NCBI RefSeq assembly: GCF_021654335.1
Contig: NZ_AP023423.1
Coordinates: 1,115,001-1,179,000, forward strand
DNA: 64,000 nucleotides
DNA from: Sideroxyarcus emersonii
Lineage (GTDB): Bacteria; Pseudomonadota; Gammaproteobacteria; Burkholderiales; Gallionellaceae
Direction: 5' to 3'
In this document: in pieces, positions 35,654 to 45,887 of the stretch
How the letters are laid out: the number at the start of each line of letters is the position of its first letter
Numbering within the stretch: position 1 is the stretch's first letter
Position numbers and translations under genes: made by a program
Notes under the pieces: model-generated
Told to the model about the DNA's origin: nothing
Seen by the model: the letters and a program-made list of their open reading frames with translations, nothing else
The model's database searches: none

Positions 35654-37672
35654 TTACAGCAGCGGTACGATCATCAGCGCAACGATGTTGATGATCTTGA
35701 TCAGTGGATTCACCGCCGGACCTGCAGTGTCCTTGTAGGGGTCGCCCACGGTATCGCCGGTCACTGCGGCTTTGTGGGCTTCCGAGCCTTTGCCGCCATA
35801 GTTGCCTTCCTCGATATATTTCTTCGCATTGTCCCATGCACCGCCGCCGGTGGTCATGGAGATGGCAACGAAGATGCCGGTGACGATGGTGCCGACCAGC
35901 ACACCGCCAAGCGCTTGCGCTCCCAGAGTCAAACCGACCACCACCGGAACGGCGACTGGCAACAGCGAAGGAACGATCATTTCCTTGATGGCCGCTTTGG
36001 TCAGCATGTCCACGCAAGTGCCGTATTCGGGTTTGCTGGTGCCTTCCATGATGCCCGGGATTTCCTTGAATTGGCGCCGCACTTCGATCACCACGCTGCC
36101 TGCCGCACGGCCCACCGCCTCCATGCCCATCGCCGCGAACAGGTAGGGCACCATGCCGCCGATGAAGAGGCCGATGATCACCATGTGGTTGGACAGGTCG
36201 AACGTCAGATTATGTCCGCTGGCGGTGAGCGCATGCGTGTAGTCCGCGAACAGTACCAGTGCCGCGAGACCTGCAGAGCCGATCGCGTAGCCCTTGGTGA
36301 CTGCCTTTGTCGTGTTTCCTACCGCATCCAGTGCATCGGTGATCACGCGTATGTCATGGGGCAGGTGTGACATCTCGGCGATACCGCCGGCATTGTCGGT
36401 GATCGGGCCATAGGCATCCAGCGCCACGATGATGCCGGCCATGGAGAGCATCGAAGTTGCGGCGATGGCGATTCCATACAGTCCGGCAAAATGGAAAGCG
36501 GTCCAGATGGCGATGCATACCGCGATGACCGGCGCTGCGGTGGATTTCATCGATACGCCCAGGCCCGCGATGATGTTGGTGCCGTGTCCGGTGGTGGAAG
36601 CCAGTGCGATGTGGCGTACCGGGCTGAACTCGGTGGCGGTGTAGTACTCGGTGATCCATACCAGCGCGGCGGTAAGGATCAGGCCCACGACCGCAGAAGC
36701 ATACAGCGCATTGACGCTGTAGACACCATTGTCAGCCATCATCCATTTGGTGATCGGGTAGAAAGCGATCAGCGCCAGCGCGGCAGAAACCGCGAGGCCG
36801 CGATACAGCGCGTTCATGATCTTGCCGCCCTCGCGCGCCTTGACGAAGAAGGTGCCGACGATGGAGGCGATGATGGAGAAACCGCCCAGTACCAGTGGAT
36901 AGATCACCGCATTGGGGCCGGCGTTCGCCATCAGCAGGCCACCGAGCAGCATGGTGGCGATGATGGTCACCGCATAGGTCTCGAACAGGTCGGCAGCCAT
37001 GCCTGCGCAATCGCCGACGTTATCGCCGACGTTGTCGGCAATCACCGCGGGATTGCGCGGGTCATCCTCGGGGATGCCGGCCTCGACTTTGCCGACCAGG
37101 TCGGCGCCGACGTCCGCGCCTTTGGTAAAGATGCCGCCGCCGAGACGGGCGAAGATGGAGATCAGCGAGCCGCCGAAGCCGAGACCCACCAGAGCGTGCG
37201 TGGCTTCAGTGGAACTTGCTCCCATGCCGGTGAGGAAGACGTAGTAGCCTGCCACGCCGAGCAGCCCCAGACCCACCACCAGCATGCCGGTGATCGCGCC
37301 GCCCTTGAAGGCGATGTTGAGTGCGGGGTTGAGCCCGTGTTTCGCTGCCTCGGCAGTGCGTACGTTGGCACGCACAGAAACATTCATGCCGATGAAGCCG
37401 GTCAGGCCGGAGAGGAGGGCGCCGATGGCGAAGCCGAAGGCGGTCTTCCAGCCCAGCGCGATCAGGATGACGACGAACAAGGCTGCGCCAACCCAGGCAA
37501 TGGCGGTGTACTGGCGTTTCAGGTAAGCGGATGCCCCCTCCTGTACGGCGGCGGCGATGCGCTGCATTTCGGCGCTACCGGTCGATTTTCCAAGTATCCA
37601 TTTGCTTGAAAGTACGCCATACAGAATCGCTGCAATCGCACAAAACAGCGCAAATCCCAGGCCACTTGCCAT
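35654..37672 (-). CDS. hppA: Membrane H+-translocating pyrophosphatase, K+-independent type
   Basis: Pumps protons across the membrane using PPi hydrolysis (EC 7.1.3.1). The 672-aa protein has about 15-16 membrane helices and the catalytic signature [21 protein letters not shown] plus the second acidic site in [16 protein letters not shown]. The residue that sets potassium dependence is Lys in [10 protein letters not shown] (Ala in K+-dependent enzymes), so the K+-independent class is predicted. A GAGGAG site precedes the ATG. It lies just downstream of pfp on the same strand: one enzyme makes or uses PPi in sugar metabolism, the other conserves its energy. Confidence 0.97.
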   Translation of the reverse strand: MASGLGFALFCAIAAILYGVLSSKWILGKSTGSAEMQRIAAAVQEGASAYLKRQYTAIAWVGAALFVVILIALGWKTAFGFAIGALLSGLTGFIGMNVSVRANVRTAEAAKHGLNPALNIAFKGGAITGMLVVGLGLLGVAGYYVFLTGMGASSTEATHALVGLGFGGSLISIFARLGGGIFTKGADVGADLVGKVEAGIPEDDPRNPAVIADNVGDNVGDCAGMAADLFETYAVTIIATMLLGGLLMANAGPNAVIYPLVLGGFSIIASIVGTFFVKAREGGKIMNALYRGLAVSAALALIAFYPITKWMMADNGVYSVNALYASAVVGLILTAALVWITEYYTATEFSPVRHIALASTTGHGTNIIAGLGVSMKSTAAPVIAVCIAIWTAFHFAGLYGIAIAATSMLSMAGIIVALDAYGPITDNAGGIAEMSHLPHDIRVITDALDAVGNTTKAVTKGYAIGSAGLAALVLFADYTHALTASGHNLTFDLSNHMVIIGLFIGGMVPYLFAAMGMEAVGRAAGSVVIEVRRQFKEIPGIMEGTSKPEYGTCVDMLTKAAIKEMIVPSLLPVAVPVVVGLTLGAQALGGVLVGTIVTGIFVAISMTTGGGAWDNAKKYIEEGNYGGKGSEAHKAAVTGDTVGDPYKDTAGPAVNPLIKIINIVALMIVPLL

Positions 37673-37724
37673 GATGTTCTCCTCAAGTAAAAACCGCCCC
37701 TTGCGGAGCGGCGAGTTAGCGACG

Positions 37725-38978
37725 TTAAATCTTGAATTCCACCAGCTTCTTTGCGACAGCTACATTCTTCAACTGCACGTATTGCGGCATGCCGTCCTTG
37801 TAAGGAGGATAGTCTTCGCCCTTGATCAGCGGGGCAAGATAGGCGCGGCATCTTTCGGTGATGCCGTAGCCGTCGGCCGTAATGAAGTTGCGCGGCATGA
37901 ACTTCTCGACATTGGCCACTTTCGACAGCGGGGCGACGCCGACCTTCCATTTGTAGGGCTTGTCTGAAATGCGCTCCACCGTGGGCATCACCGCGTTCTG
38001 TCCCTTGAGTGCCAGCTCGACGGCCGATTTGCCAAGTGCATAGGCCTGTTCGACGTCGGTCCTGGAGGCGATGTGGCGCGCCGCGCGTTGCAGGTAATCG
38101 GCGACAGCCCAGTGGAATTTGTAGCCCAGCGCATCCTTCACCATGTTGGCGACCACCGGCGCGGCGCCGCCCAGCTGTGCGTGACCGAAGGCGTCGCGCG
38201 TGCCCTGTTCGGCGAGGAAGCGGCCATCCGGATAATGGCAGCCTTCCGATACCACGACGCTGCAGTAGCCGTGCTTCTTGACCATCGCATCCACTTTGGC
38301 GAGGAATTTCTTCTGGTCGAACTCGATTTCCGGGAACAGGATGACGACCGGGATTCCGTGCTCCTCGACAAGGCCGCCTGCCGCAGCGATCCAGCCTGCA
38401 TGGCGTCCCATCACTTCGAGCACGAATACCTTGGTCGAGGTCTTGGCCATGGAACGTACGTCATAGCTGGCTTCCAGGGTGGAGATGGCGATGTATTTGG
38501 CAACGGAGCCGAAACCGGGGCAGCAATCGGTGATGGGCAGGTCGTTGTCTACCGTCTTCGGTACATGGATGGCCTGCACCGGGTAGCCCATCTTTTCCGA
38601 CAGTTGCGAGACCTTGTAGCAGGTGTCGGCGGAATCGCCGCCGCCGTTGTAAAAGAAATAGCCGATGTTGTGGGCCTTGAACACTTCGATCAGGCGCTCA
38701 TACTCGCGCTGGTTCTGTTCCAGAGATTTGAGTTTGAAGCGGCAGGAGCCGAAGGCACCGGAAGGGGTGTAACGCAGGGCGGAGATGGCTTTGGCGGATT
38801 CTTTGGAGGTGTCGATCAGGTCTTCGGTGAGTGCACCGATGATGCCGTTGCGCCCCGCATATACCTTGCCGATCTTGTCTTTATGTTTGCGGGCGGTTTC
38901 GATGACGCCACAGGCTGAAGCATTGATGACGGCGGTGACGCCGCCGGACTGTGCATAGAACGCGTTCTTCTTTGCCAT
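37725..38978 (-). CDS. pfp: Pyrophosphate-dependent 6-phosphofructokinase
   Basis: Reversibly phosphorylates fructose 6-phosphate with PPi (EC 2.7.1.90), usable in both glycolysis and gluconeogenesis. The 417-aa protein shows [10 protein letters not shown], where the GGDS in place of ATP-type GGDGT marks donor choice, and PKTVDNDLP, whose Lys is the PPi-type signature. The substrate motif is [11 protein letters not shown]. Linked to hppA, with 52 bp between them, and divergent from the metallo-beta-lactamase gene. No ATP-dependent pfkA is in the window. Confidence 0.95.
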   Translation of the reverse strand: MAKKNAFYAQSGGVTAVINASACGVIETARKHKDKIGKVYAGRNGIIGALTEDLIDTSKESAKAISALRYTPSGAFGSCRFKLKSLEQNQREYERLIEVFKAHNIGYFFYNGGGDSADTCYKVSQLSEKMGYPVQAIHVPKTVDNDLPITDCCPGFGSVAKYIAISTLEASYDVRSMAKTSTKVFVLEVMGRHAGWIAAAGGLVEEHGIPVVILFPEIEFDQKKFLAKVDAMVKKHGYCSVVVSEGCHYPDGRFLAEQGTRDAFGHAQLGGAAPVVANMVKDALGYKFHWAVADYLQRAARHIASRTDVEQAYALGKSAVELALKGQNAVMPTVERISDKPYKWKVGVAPLSKVANVEKFMPRNFITADGYGITERCRAYLAPLIKGEDYPPYKDGMPQYVQLKNVAVAKKLVEFKI

Positions 38979-39162
38979 ACTTTTAGCTCTCCATGAGTGA
39001 TTTAGTAGTGACTTTCGAGCACGATGCCGGGGCTATCTTACGCCTTTCGATGTGTCATGTGTTGCCGAAGAAAATCATGCCCTGTCGGCTTGGGGCGGAC
39101 TCAAGTAGAATGGCGCCGATGCTCGGTAAGTGTCCATAAAAATCCAGGGGGAGAGAAGCAGA

Positions 39163-39939
39163 ATGGCCATCGAATTATTCAATAACGGCAAGCACCAGTG
39201 CCTGATGTTCGACGATCTGGTGGATGATTCCGCCGGCGAGGCGGTGCAGGCCAACCAGTTCCTGATCGTCGATAACGGCGAAGGCGCGCTGGTCGATCCG
39301 GGCGGCAACATGACCTATAACGGTCTGTTGATGGAGATGCACAATTATTTCCCGCCCAAGAAGCTGAAGTACATTCTGGCTTCGCACGCAGACCCCGACA
39401 TCATCGCCTCGGTCAACAAGTGGATGATCCATTCCGACTGCAATGTGATGATCTCCAAGCTGTGGGTGCGCTTTGTGCCCCATTTCTGCAGCGGCGACAA
39501 CTCTTCCGGACGAGTGCTCGGCATCCCCGACGAGGGCATGAATATTCCCCTCGGGAGTTCCGTCATCAAGGCGATCCCGGCCCACTTCATGCACTCGGAA
39601 GGCAACTTCCAGTTCTATGATCCAGTCAGCAAGATCCTGTTCTCGGGCGACATGGGTGCTTCCATCGTGGGCCATACCGAGGCTGACAAGCCGGTCGAGA
39701 ACTTCAAGTCGCATATCCAGTACATGGAAGGTTTCCACAGGCGCTACATGATTTCCAACAAGATTTGCCGTTTCTGGGTGAATATGGTGCGCCAGATGGA
39801 TGTCGAGGCGATCGTGCCCCAGCATGGGCGTTCTTTCGTTGGCAAGAAAATGGTGAACGAATTCCTGAACTGGATCGAAGCCCTGCCTTGCGGCATCGAC
39901 CTGCTGACGCAGGATAACTACCGGGCGCCGGCCAACTGA
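39163..39939 (+). CDS. ODP-like metallo-beta-lactamase-fold di-iron protein
   Basis: 258-aa metallo-beta-lactamase-fold protein related to the diiron domain of flavodiiron proteins but without the flavodoxin part. The metal motif is HADPDI (75-80) instead of HxExDH, and further ligands are likely in AHFMHSEGNF, FSGDMGAS and VPQHGRSF. This matches ODP (oxygen-binding di-iron protein) relatives known to bind O2 or act in oxygen signalling. The start is ATG 39163 after GGGGGAGAG. Divergent from pfp. Oxygen sensing or detoxification is inferred. Confidence 0.85.
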   Translation: MAIELFNNGKHQCLMFDDLVDDSAGEAVQANQFLIVDNGEGALVDPGGNMTYNGLLMEMHNYFPPKKLKYILASHADPDIIASVNKWMIHSDCNVMISKLWVRFVPHFCSGDNSSGRVLGIPDEGMNIPLGSSVIKAIPAHFMHSEGNFQFYDPVSKILFSGDMGASIVGHTEADKPVENFKSHIQYMEGFHRRYMISNKICRFWVNMVRQMDVEAIVPQHGRSFVGKKMVNEFLNWIEALPCGIDLLTQDNYRAPAN

Positions 39940-39958
39940 TTTTCATGTATGCGCTGAG

Positions 39959-39995
39959 CGGGCATCATCCGTGTGCGGATGATGCCCGTTTCATT
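39959..39995 (+). terminator. Intrinsic terminator after the ODP-like gene
   Basis: Perfect 12-bp stem CGGGCATCATCC/GGATGATGCCCG (39959-39970 and 39977-39988) followed by TTTCATTT, 20 bp after the stop. It separates this gene from the convergent envelope operon. Confidence 0.87.
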
Positions 39996-40043
39996 TGATG
40001 AGCGGTATTGCTTGTGCGGTAAGGGGAGCGAACCAGCCGCGGA

Positions 40044-40442
40044 TCAAAGTGCGCTCGCCCCGGCCTGGGCGATCTGTCCGTCCTGGATGGAACGCACTCC
40101 GCTGATGCCGAGCGCGCCGACGACGACTCCGTCACGCACCAGCGGCACGCCACCTTCAGCCGGTATCACCCCCGGCAGGGCAAGGTGGATGAGCCGGCCG
40201 CTGAGTACGGCATCCTCGGAGGCCTTGGTCGGACGCTGAAAGGCAACAGCGGCGTGTGCCTTTGCGATGGCCGTTTCGACGCTGCCGAACTGGGTGTCAT
40301 GGCTGCGTTGCAGATAGAGCAGATGGCCGCCGTCGTCCACCACCGCAATGACGACCTTCCACTCGTTGGCGCGCGCTTCATTTTCGGCGGCCGCGGCAAC
40401 GCGTCTGGCATCTTCCAGTGTGAGGATGGGTTTGCCGGCCAT
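40044..40442 (-). CDS. GlcG/HbpS family protein
   Basis: 132-aa small protein of the GlcG/HbpS (haem-degrading HbpS-like) fold, with LTLEDARRVAAAAENEA, VVIAVVDDGGHLLYLQR and the glycine-rich end GGVPLVRDGVVVGALGISG. The function in this context is unknown; some members bind haem or cobalamin. I prefer ATG 40442 over a GTG two codons earlier. It overlaps the end of adk and is the last gene of the envelope operon. Confidence 0.85.
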   Translation of the reverse strand: MAGKPILTLEDARRVAAAAENEARANEWKVVIAVVDDGGHLLYLQRSHDTQFGSVETAIAKAHAAVAFQRPTKASEDAVLSGRLIHLALPGVIPAEGGVPLVRDGVVVGALGISGVRSIQDGQIAQAGASAL

Positions 40443-40444
40443 GG

Positions 40445-41116
<672 letters not shown>

Positions 41117-41121
41117 TTAAT

Positions 41122-41889
41122 TTATCGTCTCGTTTCGAAAATCTTTCTGGCAAGCAGCAGGTCTGCTTCGGTGTCCACGCCGCTGGGCGGAGCCTCGGGC
41201 GTGATGGCTACGCCGATCCGGTAGCCATGATACAGCGCGCGGAGCTGCTCCAGCGATTCGATCTGTTCGATCTGTGCCGGGGCCAGCTGGCCATATATCC
41301 GCAGGAAGCTGGCGCGATAGGCATAGATGCCGATGTGCCGCAGCGCATGGGCGTGTTGCGGCGACGGCAGGTTGCCGGCATAGGCATCGCGCGGCCAGGG
41401 AATGGGGGCGCGGCTGAAATACAGGGCATTGCCTTGCTTGTCCAGCACTGCCTTGACGATGTTGGGATTGCGCATGGACGCTTCGTCATGGATGGGGTGG
41501 CATGCCGTGGCGATGGCGCAATCCGGATGGTCGTGCAGATGTTGCGCGACGGAGCGGATGAGGGCGGGCGGGATCAACGGTTCGTCGCCCTGCACGTTGA
41601 CCACGATGGTGTCGTCGGCCCAGCCTTGTTGCGCCGACACTTCGGCGATGCGGTCGGTACCGCTGTTGTGGTCGGCGCGCGTCATGCAGGCCTGAAAACC
41701 GTGTTCTTGGGCGGCGGACACGATGGGCTGGTGGTCGGTTGCGATGATGACCTGCCCGGCACCGCTGAGCGAGGCCTGCTCTGCCGCGCGAATCACCATC
41801 GGTTTGCCGCCGATGTCCAGCAATGGCTTGCCGGGCAGGCGGGTGGAGGCAAAACGGGCGGGGATGACGACCTTGAAGATCGCTTTCAA
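41122..41889 (-). CDS. kdsB: 3-deoxy-manno-octulosonate cytidylyltransferase (CMP-KDO synthetase)
   Basis: Activates KDO with CTP (EC 2.7.7.38) for lipid A assembly. The 255-aa protein has [15 protein letters not shown], the nucleotide-site ATDHQPI, and [11 protein letters not shown]. The start is a TTG at 41889 whose last bases overlap the TGA of the Trm112-like gene (TTGA), indicating translational coupling; a longer open frame extends upstream but overlaps that gene out of frame and lacks family similarity. It uses CTP supplied by pyrG at 3.4 kb. Confidence 0.95.
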   Translation of the reverse strand: MKAIFKVVIPARFASTRLPGKPLLDIGGKPMVIRAAEQASLSGAGQVIIATDHQPIVSAAQEHGFQACMTRADHNSGTDRIAEVSAQQGWADDTIVVNVQGDEPLIPPALIRSVAQHLHDHPDCAIATACHPIHDEASMRNPNIVKAVLDKQGNALYFSRAPIPWPRDAYAGNLPSPQHAHALRHIGIYAYRASFLRIYGQLAPAQIEQIESLEQLRALYHGYRIGVAITPEAPPSGVDTEADLLLARKIFETRR

Positions 41890-42071
41890 AGTGCCTCGAC
41901 CTCTTGTGCGCTCAGTTCGCGTGCCTCGTCTGCCAGCATCACCGGGATGCCGTCCTTGATGGCGAAAGCCAGGCGGTCGGCCTTGCAGATCAGCTCCTGT
42001 TCGGCCTTGCGATAGATGAGCGGGGATTTGCACAGCGGGCAAACCAGGATATCGAGAAGTTTGGCGTCCAT
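41886..42071 (-). CDS. Trm112/YcaR family small protein
   Basis: 61-aa Trm112-like protein with the short zinc-ribbon remnant [16 protein letters not shown] and a further Cys in ELICKADRL, plus the conserved [19 protein letters not shown]. In eukaryotes and archaea Trm112 activates methyltransferases; the role of the bacterial form next to kdsB is unclear. Its ATG overlaps the lpxK stop by one base (TAATG). Confidence 0.92.
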   Translation of the reverse strand: MDAKLLDILVCPLCKSPLIYRKAEQELICKADRLAFAIKDGIPVMLADEARELSAQEVEAL

Positions 42072-43054
42072 TACGGCGTGACCTTTTTTAGGATGAGTTG
42101 GGTGAGGGACGGATCGATTTGTGCATCCACTCGCAGCACCCAGCATCTTTCGGTGGCGAAGGTTGCACATTTTACCGCATCTTTTTCAGTCATGAGTATC
42201 GCATCCGCATCGGCGAAGGCGATATCGCTCGCGGCATAGCGGTGATGGTCAGGGAAAGCATGCGGTTGCACATCCAGCCCGAGCTGGTCGAGGTGGGAAA
42301 AGAAACGACGCGGATGGCCGATGCCTGCAATGGCATGCAAACGCTGGCCGGCGAATTCGCCCGCCGCAACCTCGATCTCAGGATTGAGCAGGTTGTAGAA
42401 GAGCGAGCCGTGCAGGCTCATGGAGAATTCCCCGTCGCCTGCCTTGCCGCCGTTGATCACGACCGCATCGACCTGGCGCAACCGCGATACCGGCTCGCGC
42501 AGCGGGCCTGCCGGCAGCAGCAGGCCGTTGCCGAAATGCCGCGCACCATCGACGACCGCGATCTCGGCATCCCGCTGCAGGCGATAGTGCTGCATGCCAT
42601 CGTCGCTGAGCACGATGTCGCATTCGGGATGCGCCTGCAGCAGGGCCAATGCCGCTGCCGGACGGTCACGGCCGATCCATACCGGGCATAGCGCACGCTG
42701 CGCCATCAGCAGCGGTTCGTCGCCGACATCGTCGGCGTCATCGGTGCCGCTGACTTCCTGCGGCGCTTTGTGCCCTCTGGCGGTTCTGGTGTAACCGCGG
42801 CTGATGATGCCGGGGTGCCAGCCGTTATCGATCAACTGCCGGGCCAGCCATAGCGTGAGCGGCGTCTTGCCGGTGCCCCCTACGCTGATGTTGCCGACGA
42901 CGACAACCGGGACAGGCAGCTTGACCGAAGCGACGATCCCGCTGCGGTAAAGGAAGCGCCGCACGGCAGCCAGTGCGCGGAAGAGCAGGCTGGCGGGAAG
43001 CAGCACCAGGTGAAGCGGCGAGAGTCGATACCAGTGGTGTTGCAGCCGCTCCAT
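42071..43054 (-). CDS. lpxK: Tetraacyldisaccharide 4'-kinase
   Basis: Phosphorylates the 4' position of the lipid A disaccharide (EC 2.7.1.130) at the inner membrane. The 327-aa protein has an N-terminal hydrophobic helix ([20 protein letters not shown]), the P-loop [21 protein letters not shown] and a C-terminal [14 protein letters not shown] with MTEKDAVKC. It lies between exbD and the Trm112-like gene in the exbB-exbD-lpxK-kdsB-adk operon. Confidence 0.95.
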   Translation of the reverse strand: MERLQHHWYRLSPLHLVLLPASLLFRALAAVRRFLYRSGIVASVKLPVPVVVVGNISVGGTGKTPLTLWLARQLIDNGWHPGIISRGYTRTARGHKAPQEVSGTDDADDVGDEPLLMAQRALCPVWIGRDRPAAALALLQAHPECDIVLSDDGMQHYRLQRDAEIAVVDGARHFGNGLLLPAGPLREPVSRLRQVDAVVINGGKAGDGEFSMSLHGSLFYNLLNPEIEVAAGEFAGQRLHAIAGIGHPRRFFSHLDQLGLDVQPHAFPDHHRYAASDIAFADADAILMTEKDAVKCATFATERCWVLRVDAQIDPSLTQLILKKVTP

Positions 43055-43063
43055 GCCGGGTGT

Positions 43064-43489
43064 CTATTTGTTGTTCTGGTTCTGGGTGGTGAAGGTGATG
43101 CGTCCGAAGCCGGCGATGCGTGCGGCTTCCATGATGTTGATGACGGACTGGTGGGTTGCCTTGCCATCGGCGTTGATGATGATGGTCGGGTCGTTCTGGC
43201 TGCCGGCAGCCTTGCGCAAGGCTGCGCTGAAATCCGCTACGCCGTTGAAGGGCGTGCGCACGCTGTTCACCGCATAATGTTCGGAGGCATCGACCGCGAC
43301 ATTGATCGGTTTGCCCGGGGGCGACACGCCTTCATCTCCGGCGGCCTGGGGCAGGTTGATCTGCAGTTGGGCGAAGTTCGAGTAGCTGGTGGTGACCATC
43401 AGGAAGATCAGGATCACCAGCAATACGTCGATCATCGGGATCAGGTTGATCTCCGGCTCTTCACGGGTGATGCCGCGCCGAAAATTCAT
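43064..43489 (-). CDS. exbD: Biopolymer transport protein ExbD/TolR
   Basis: Proton-motive-force transducer subunit. The 141-aa protein has one N-terminal membrane helix (INLIPMIDVLLVILIFLMVTT) with the proton-carrying Asp in PMIDVLL and a periplasmic domain with IIINADGKATHQSVINIMEAA. Works with ExbB encoded 9 bp upstream to energise TonB-dependent uptake (iron siderophores, vitamins) or Tol. No tonB or tolA is adjacent. Confidence 0.94.
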   Translation of the reverse strand: MNFRRGITREEPEINLIPMIDVLLVILIFLMVTTSYSNFAQLQINLPQAAGDEGVSPPGKPINVAVDASEHYAVNSVRTPFNGVADFSAALRKAAGSQNDPTIIINADGKATHQSVINIMEAARIAGFGRITFTTQNQNNK

Positions 43490-43498
43490 AAGGCCCCC

Positions 43499-44104
43499 TT
43501 ATTTCCGTTCGCCATGCACGATCTCGACCAGCTTGATCGCTTGCTGCTCCATCTCGATGGTCAGGCTCTCGACCTGGGCGCGGAAGTGGCGGTAGGCGAT
43601 CATGCTGGGCACGGCCACGATCAGGCCAAACGCCGTGTTGTAAAGGGCGACCGAGATGCCGTGTGCCAGTTCGGTGGGGGCTGCGCCGCCGGCATTCTGC
43701 GAACCGAAGATCTCGATCATCCCGATCACCGTGCCGAACAGGCCAAGCAGGGGGCTGATGGAAGCGATGGTGCCCAGGGTGGTGAGGAAGCGATCGAGCT
43801 GGTGGGTGGCGCTGCGGCCGGCCTCTTCGATCGATTCCTTCATGACCTCCGGCGAGCTCTTGATGTTCTTCAATCCGGCGGCGAACACCATGCCCAGCGG
43901 CGAGCCTTCGCTCAATTTGGCGAGCATCTGCTGGCTGACGCCGCGCTGTTTGAGTTCTTGTACCACTTCGTCCAGCAGGGCGGGGGGCACGATCTTCTTG
44001 CTGCGCAGGAAGATGGCTCGTTCGATGATGAGTGCGCCAGCGACCACGGAAGCGATGAGGAGTAAATAAATCGGCCAGCCGGCTGCTTCAATGAGTGTGA
44101 ACAC
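43499..44104 (-). CDS. exbB: Biopolymer transport protein ExbB/TolQ
   Basis: 201-aa membrane protein with three hydrophobic helices: residues 5-25 (IEAAGWPIYLLLIASVVAGAL), about 110-135 in the SPLLGLFGTVIGMIEIF region and about 150-172 in GISVALYNTAFGLIVAVPSM. Partner of ExbD in the proton-driven complex. The start is GTG 44104 with GGAG seven bases ahead; the frame is open 23 codons further but without a ribosome site. First gene of the envelope operon, divergent from xseA. Confidence 0.93.
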   Translation of the reverse strand: MFTLIEAAGWPIYLLLIASVVAGALIIERAIFLRSKKIVPPALLDEVVQELKQRGVSQQMLAKLSEGSPLGMVFAAGLKNIKSSPEVMKESIEEAGRSATHQLDRFLTTLGTIASISPLLGLFGTVIGMIEIFGSQNAGGAAPTELAHGISVALYNTAFGLIVAVPSMIAYRHFRAQVESLTIEMEQQAIKLVEIVHGERK

Positions 44105-44508
44105 GCAACGTCTCCAGGAAATTATGCTTAAATTCGAAGGCGGCACTGTATCTTGTAGGGCATGTTTGAGCAAGGTGGGCGAGGAGTGCTGCGCGCTAAC
44201 TGAGCGCTGTATAAACGATTTGTTTTCTTATGCACAAAATCTGTGGATAACTTTGTGCATGAATATCCGGGATGGCCATCGGAACCCTAGTACTGTCGCG
44301 CTTTCCGGATAATCGCTCAAAAAATGCGCCGCATTAAAATCGATTAAAAACAATGACTTGATGTAAGTTGTCATCTGCGCGAAATGTAATCCCCATGGAA
44401 AGCGGCGAATTTGCTGGGGTTGTGGATGGAAACGAATTGTCAATATGCCATTTGGCCTAATTGCGATAAAAAATTTTGCCTTGGGCAAATGCGGGATCGG
44501 GAATCTGG
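44105..44508. other. exbB-xseA divergent intergenic region
   Basis: 404 bp without a gene. It contains a tight cluster of three DnaA-box-like 9-mers near 44228-44262 and, about 60-110 bases further, an AT-rich run around 44320-44370. Promoters for both exbB and xseA must lie here. No RNA family is recognised. Confidence 0.6.
44228..44262. promoter_or_regulatory. Cluster of DnaA-box-like sequences
   Basis: Two perfect matches to TTATNCACA: TTATGCACA on the plus strand (44228-44236) and TTATCCACA on the minus strand (TGTGGATAA, 44242-44250). A third, one-mismatch box follows on the minus strand (TGTGCATGA, 44254-44262). Three boxes within 35 bp recall DARS-type or datA-type DnaA sites or a DnaA-controlled promoter. 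Confidence 0.5.
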
Positions 44509-45843
44509 ATGGATAAAAACCATGTGTTGAGTGTGCGCGAATTGAATCTCGCGGCAAAACAATTGATTGAAAGCGGCATCCCGTTATTGTGGGTGCGTGG
44601 CGAGATATCGAATTTCGTCAGTGCGGCTTCCGGGCACTGGTATTTTTCGCTCAAGGACGAAGCTGCCCAGGTCCGATGCGTGATGTTTCGCCACAAGAGT
44701 CAGTACCTGGATTTCAAACCTGCCAACGGCATGCAGGTCGAGGTTCTGGCACTGGCCACGCTCTATGAAGCGCGGGGGGATTTTCAGCTGACGTTGGAAA
44801 GGATGCGTCCGGCGGGACTGGGCGCGCTGTATGAGGCGTTCGAGCGCCTGAAATCCAGGCTTGAGGATGAAGGATTGTTTGATGCCGACCGCAAGCGCGC
44901 CCTGCCGCTGCTGCCAAAACAGGTCGGCATCGTCACCTCGCCGCAAGCGGCTGCGCTGCGCGATGTGCTGCGTACCTTGGCGAACAGGATGCCTGGCGTG
45001 CCGGTGGTGTTGTATCCGACGCCAGTGCAGGGCGAGGGCTCCGCGCAAAAGATCGCGCAAGCGATCAGGGCGGCGAGCCAGCGTGCTGAGTGCGACGTAT
45101 TGATCGTGTGCCGTGGCGGCGGCAGCATCGAGGACCTGTGGGCATTCAACGAGGAAGTCGTGGCGCGGACTATTGCCGCCAGCCACATCCCGGTGGTGTG
45201 CGGAGTGGGGCACGAGACCGACTTTACCATTGCCGATTTCGTGGCCGACTTGCGTGCCGCCACGCCGACGGCGGCGGCTCAAGCCGTGGTGCCGGATCGG
45301 CAGGAATTGCAGCAACGCCTGGTGCAGCAGCGACGGCATCTGGCGCGTGCGGCCATGCGCCAGTTCGAGCAGCGCATGCAACAGGTGGATTTCCTGCAAC
45401 GGCGGCTGGTGCATCCGGCGCAACGCATTCGCCAGCAAAGCGAGCGCCTGGACGGATTGCAACAGCGCGTGCGGCTCGCCCAAACCTATGCCATGCAGCA
45501 TCAGCAGGCGCGCTGCAATGTGTTGTGGCAGCGGTTGCGGGCGTTGCGCCCGGAGATTAGCCGCGCGCGCGAACAGCATGCCAACCGGGCCCGGCGGCTA
45601 ATCTCGGTCATGCGCAACCTGCTGGATCGCCATGACGCGCGGCTGGTCGCATTGCAGCAGCACTTGCAGTTCCTCGATCCGCAACAGGTGCTGGCGCGTG
45701 GATACAGCCTGGTGCGCGATGCGCGAGGCGACATCGTGGCGAGCAGCGAGCAGCTCGCCCCGGGAGAGCTGTTGGACATCACGTTTGCGCAAGGCGGGGC
45801 ACGTGCCGTGGTGCAGGAAAAGCGCGGGCGCCAAACGGATTAG
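44509..45843 (+). CDS. xseA: Exodeoxyribonuclease VII large subunit
   Basis: Large subunit of ExoVII (EC 3.1.11.6), single-strand DNA degradation in repair and mismatch correction. The 444-aa protein has an OB-fold N terminus (SVRELNLAAKQLIES, PLLWVRGEISNF, GHWYFSLKDE), the catalytic-core motifs TSPQAAALRDVL, CRGGGSIEDLWAFN and GVGHETDFTIADF, a long helical arm and the C-terminal LARGYSLVRD. Divergent from exbB; arnT follows 44 bp later. The small subunit xseB is not in the window. Confidence 0.95.
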   Translation: MDKNHVLSVRELNLAAKQLIESGIPLLWVRGEISNFVSAASGHWYFSLKDEAAQVRCVMFRHKSQYLDFKPANGMQVEVLALATLYEARGDFQLTLERMRPAGLGALYEAFERLKSRLEDEGLFDADRKRALPLLPKQVGIVTSPQAAALRDVLRTLANRMPGVPVVLYPTPVQGEGSAQKIAQAIRAASQRAECDVLIVCRGGGSIEDLWAFNEEVVARTIAASHIPVVCGVGHETDFTIADFVADLRAATPTAAAQAVVPDRQELQQRLVQQRRHLARAAMRQFEQRMQQVDFLQRRLVHPAQRIRQQSERLDGLQQRVRLAQTYAMQHQQARCNVLWQRLRALRPEISRAREQHANRARRLISVMRNLLDRHDARLVALQQHLQFLDPQQVLARGYSLVRDARGDIVASSEQLAPGELLDITFAQGGARAVVQEKRGRQTD

Positions 45844-45887
45844 GTTAAAATCCGCGCCTGTTCTTTCAGTCCACGAATTGTTTCTTT

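Noticed and set aside
41890..42042. Long N-terminal extension of kdsB
   Set aside because: It overlaps the Trm112-like gene out of frame and has no similarity; the TTG at 41889 gives the standard N terminus.
44105..44508. Chromosomal replication origin
   Set aside because: DnaA boxes are present, but dnaA, dnaN, rpmH or gidA are not nearby; only a DnaA-box cluster is claimed.
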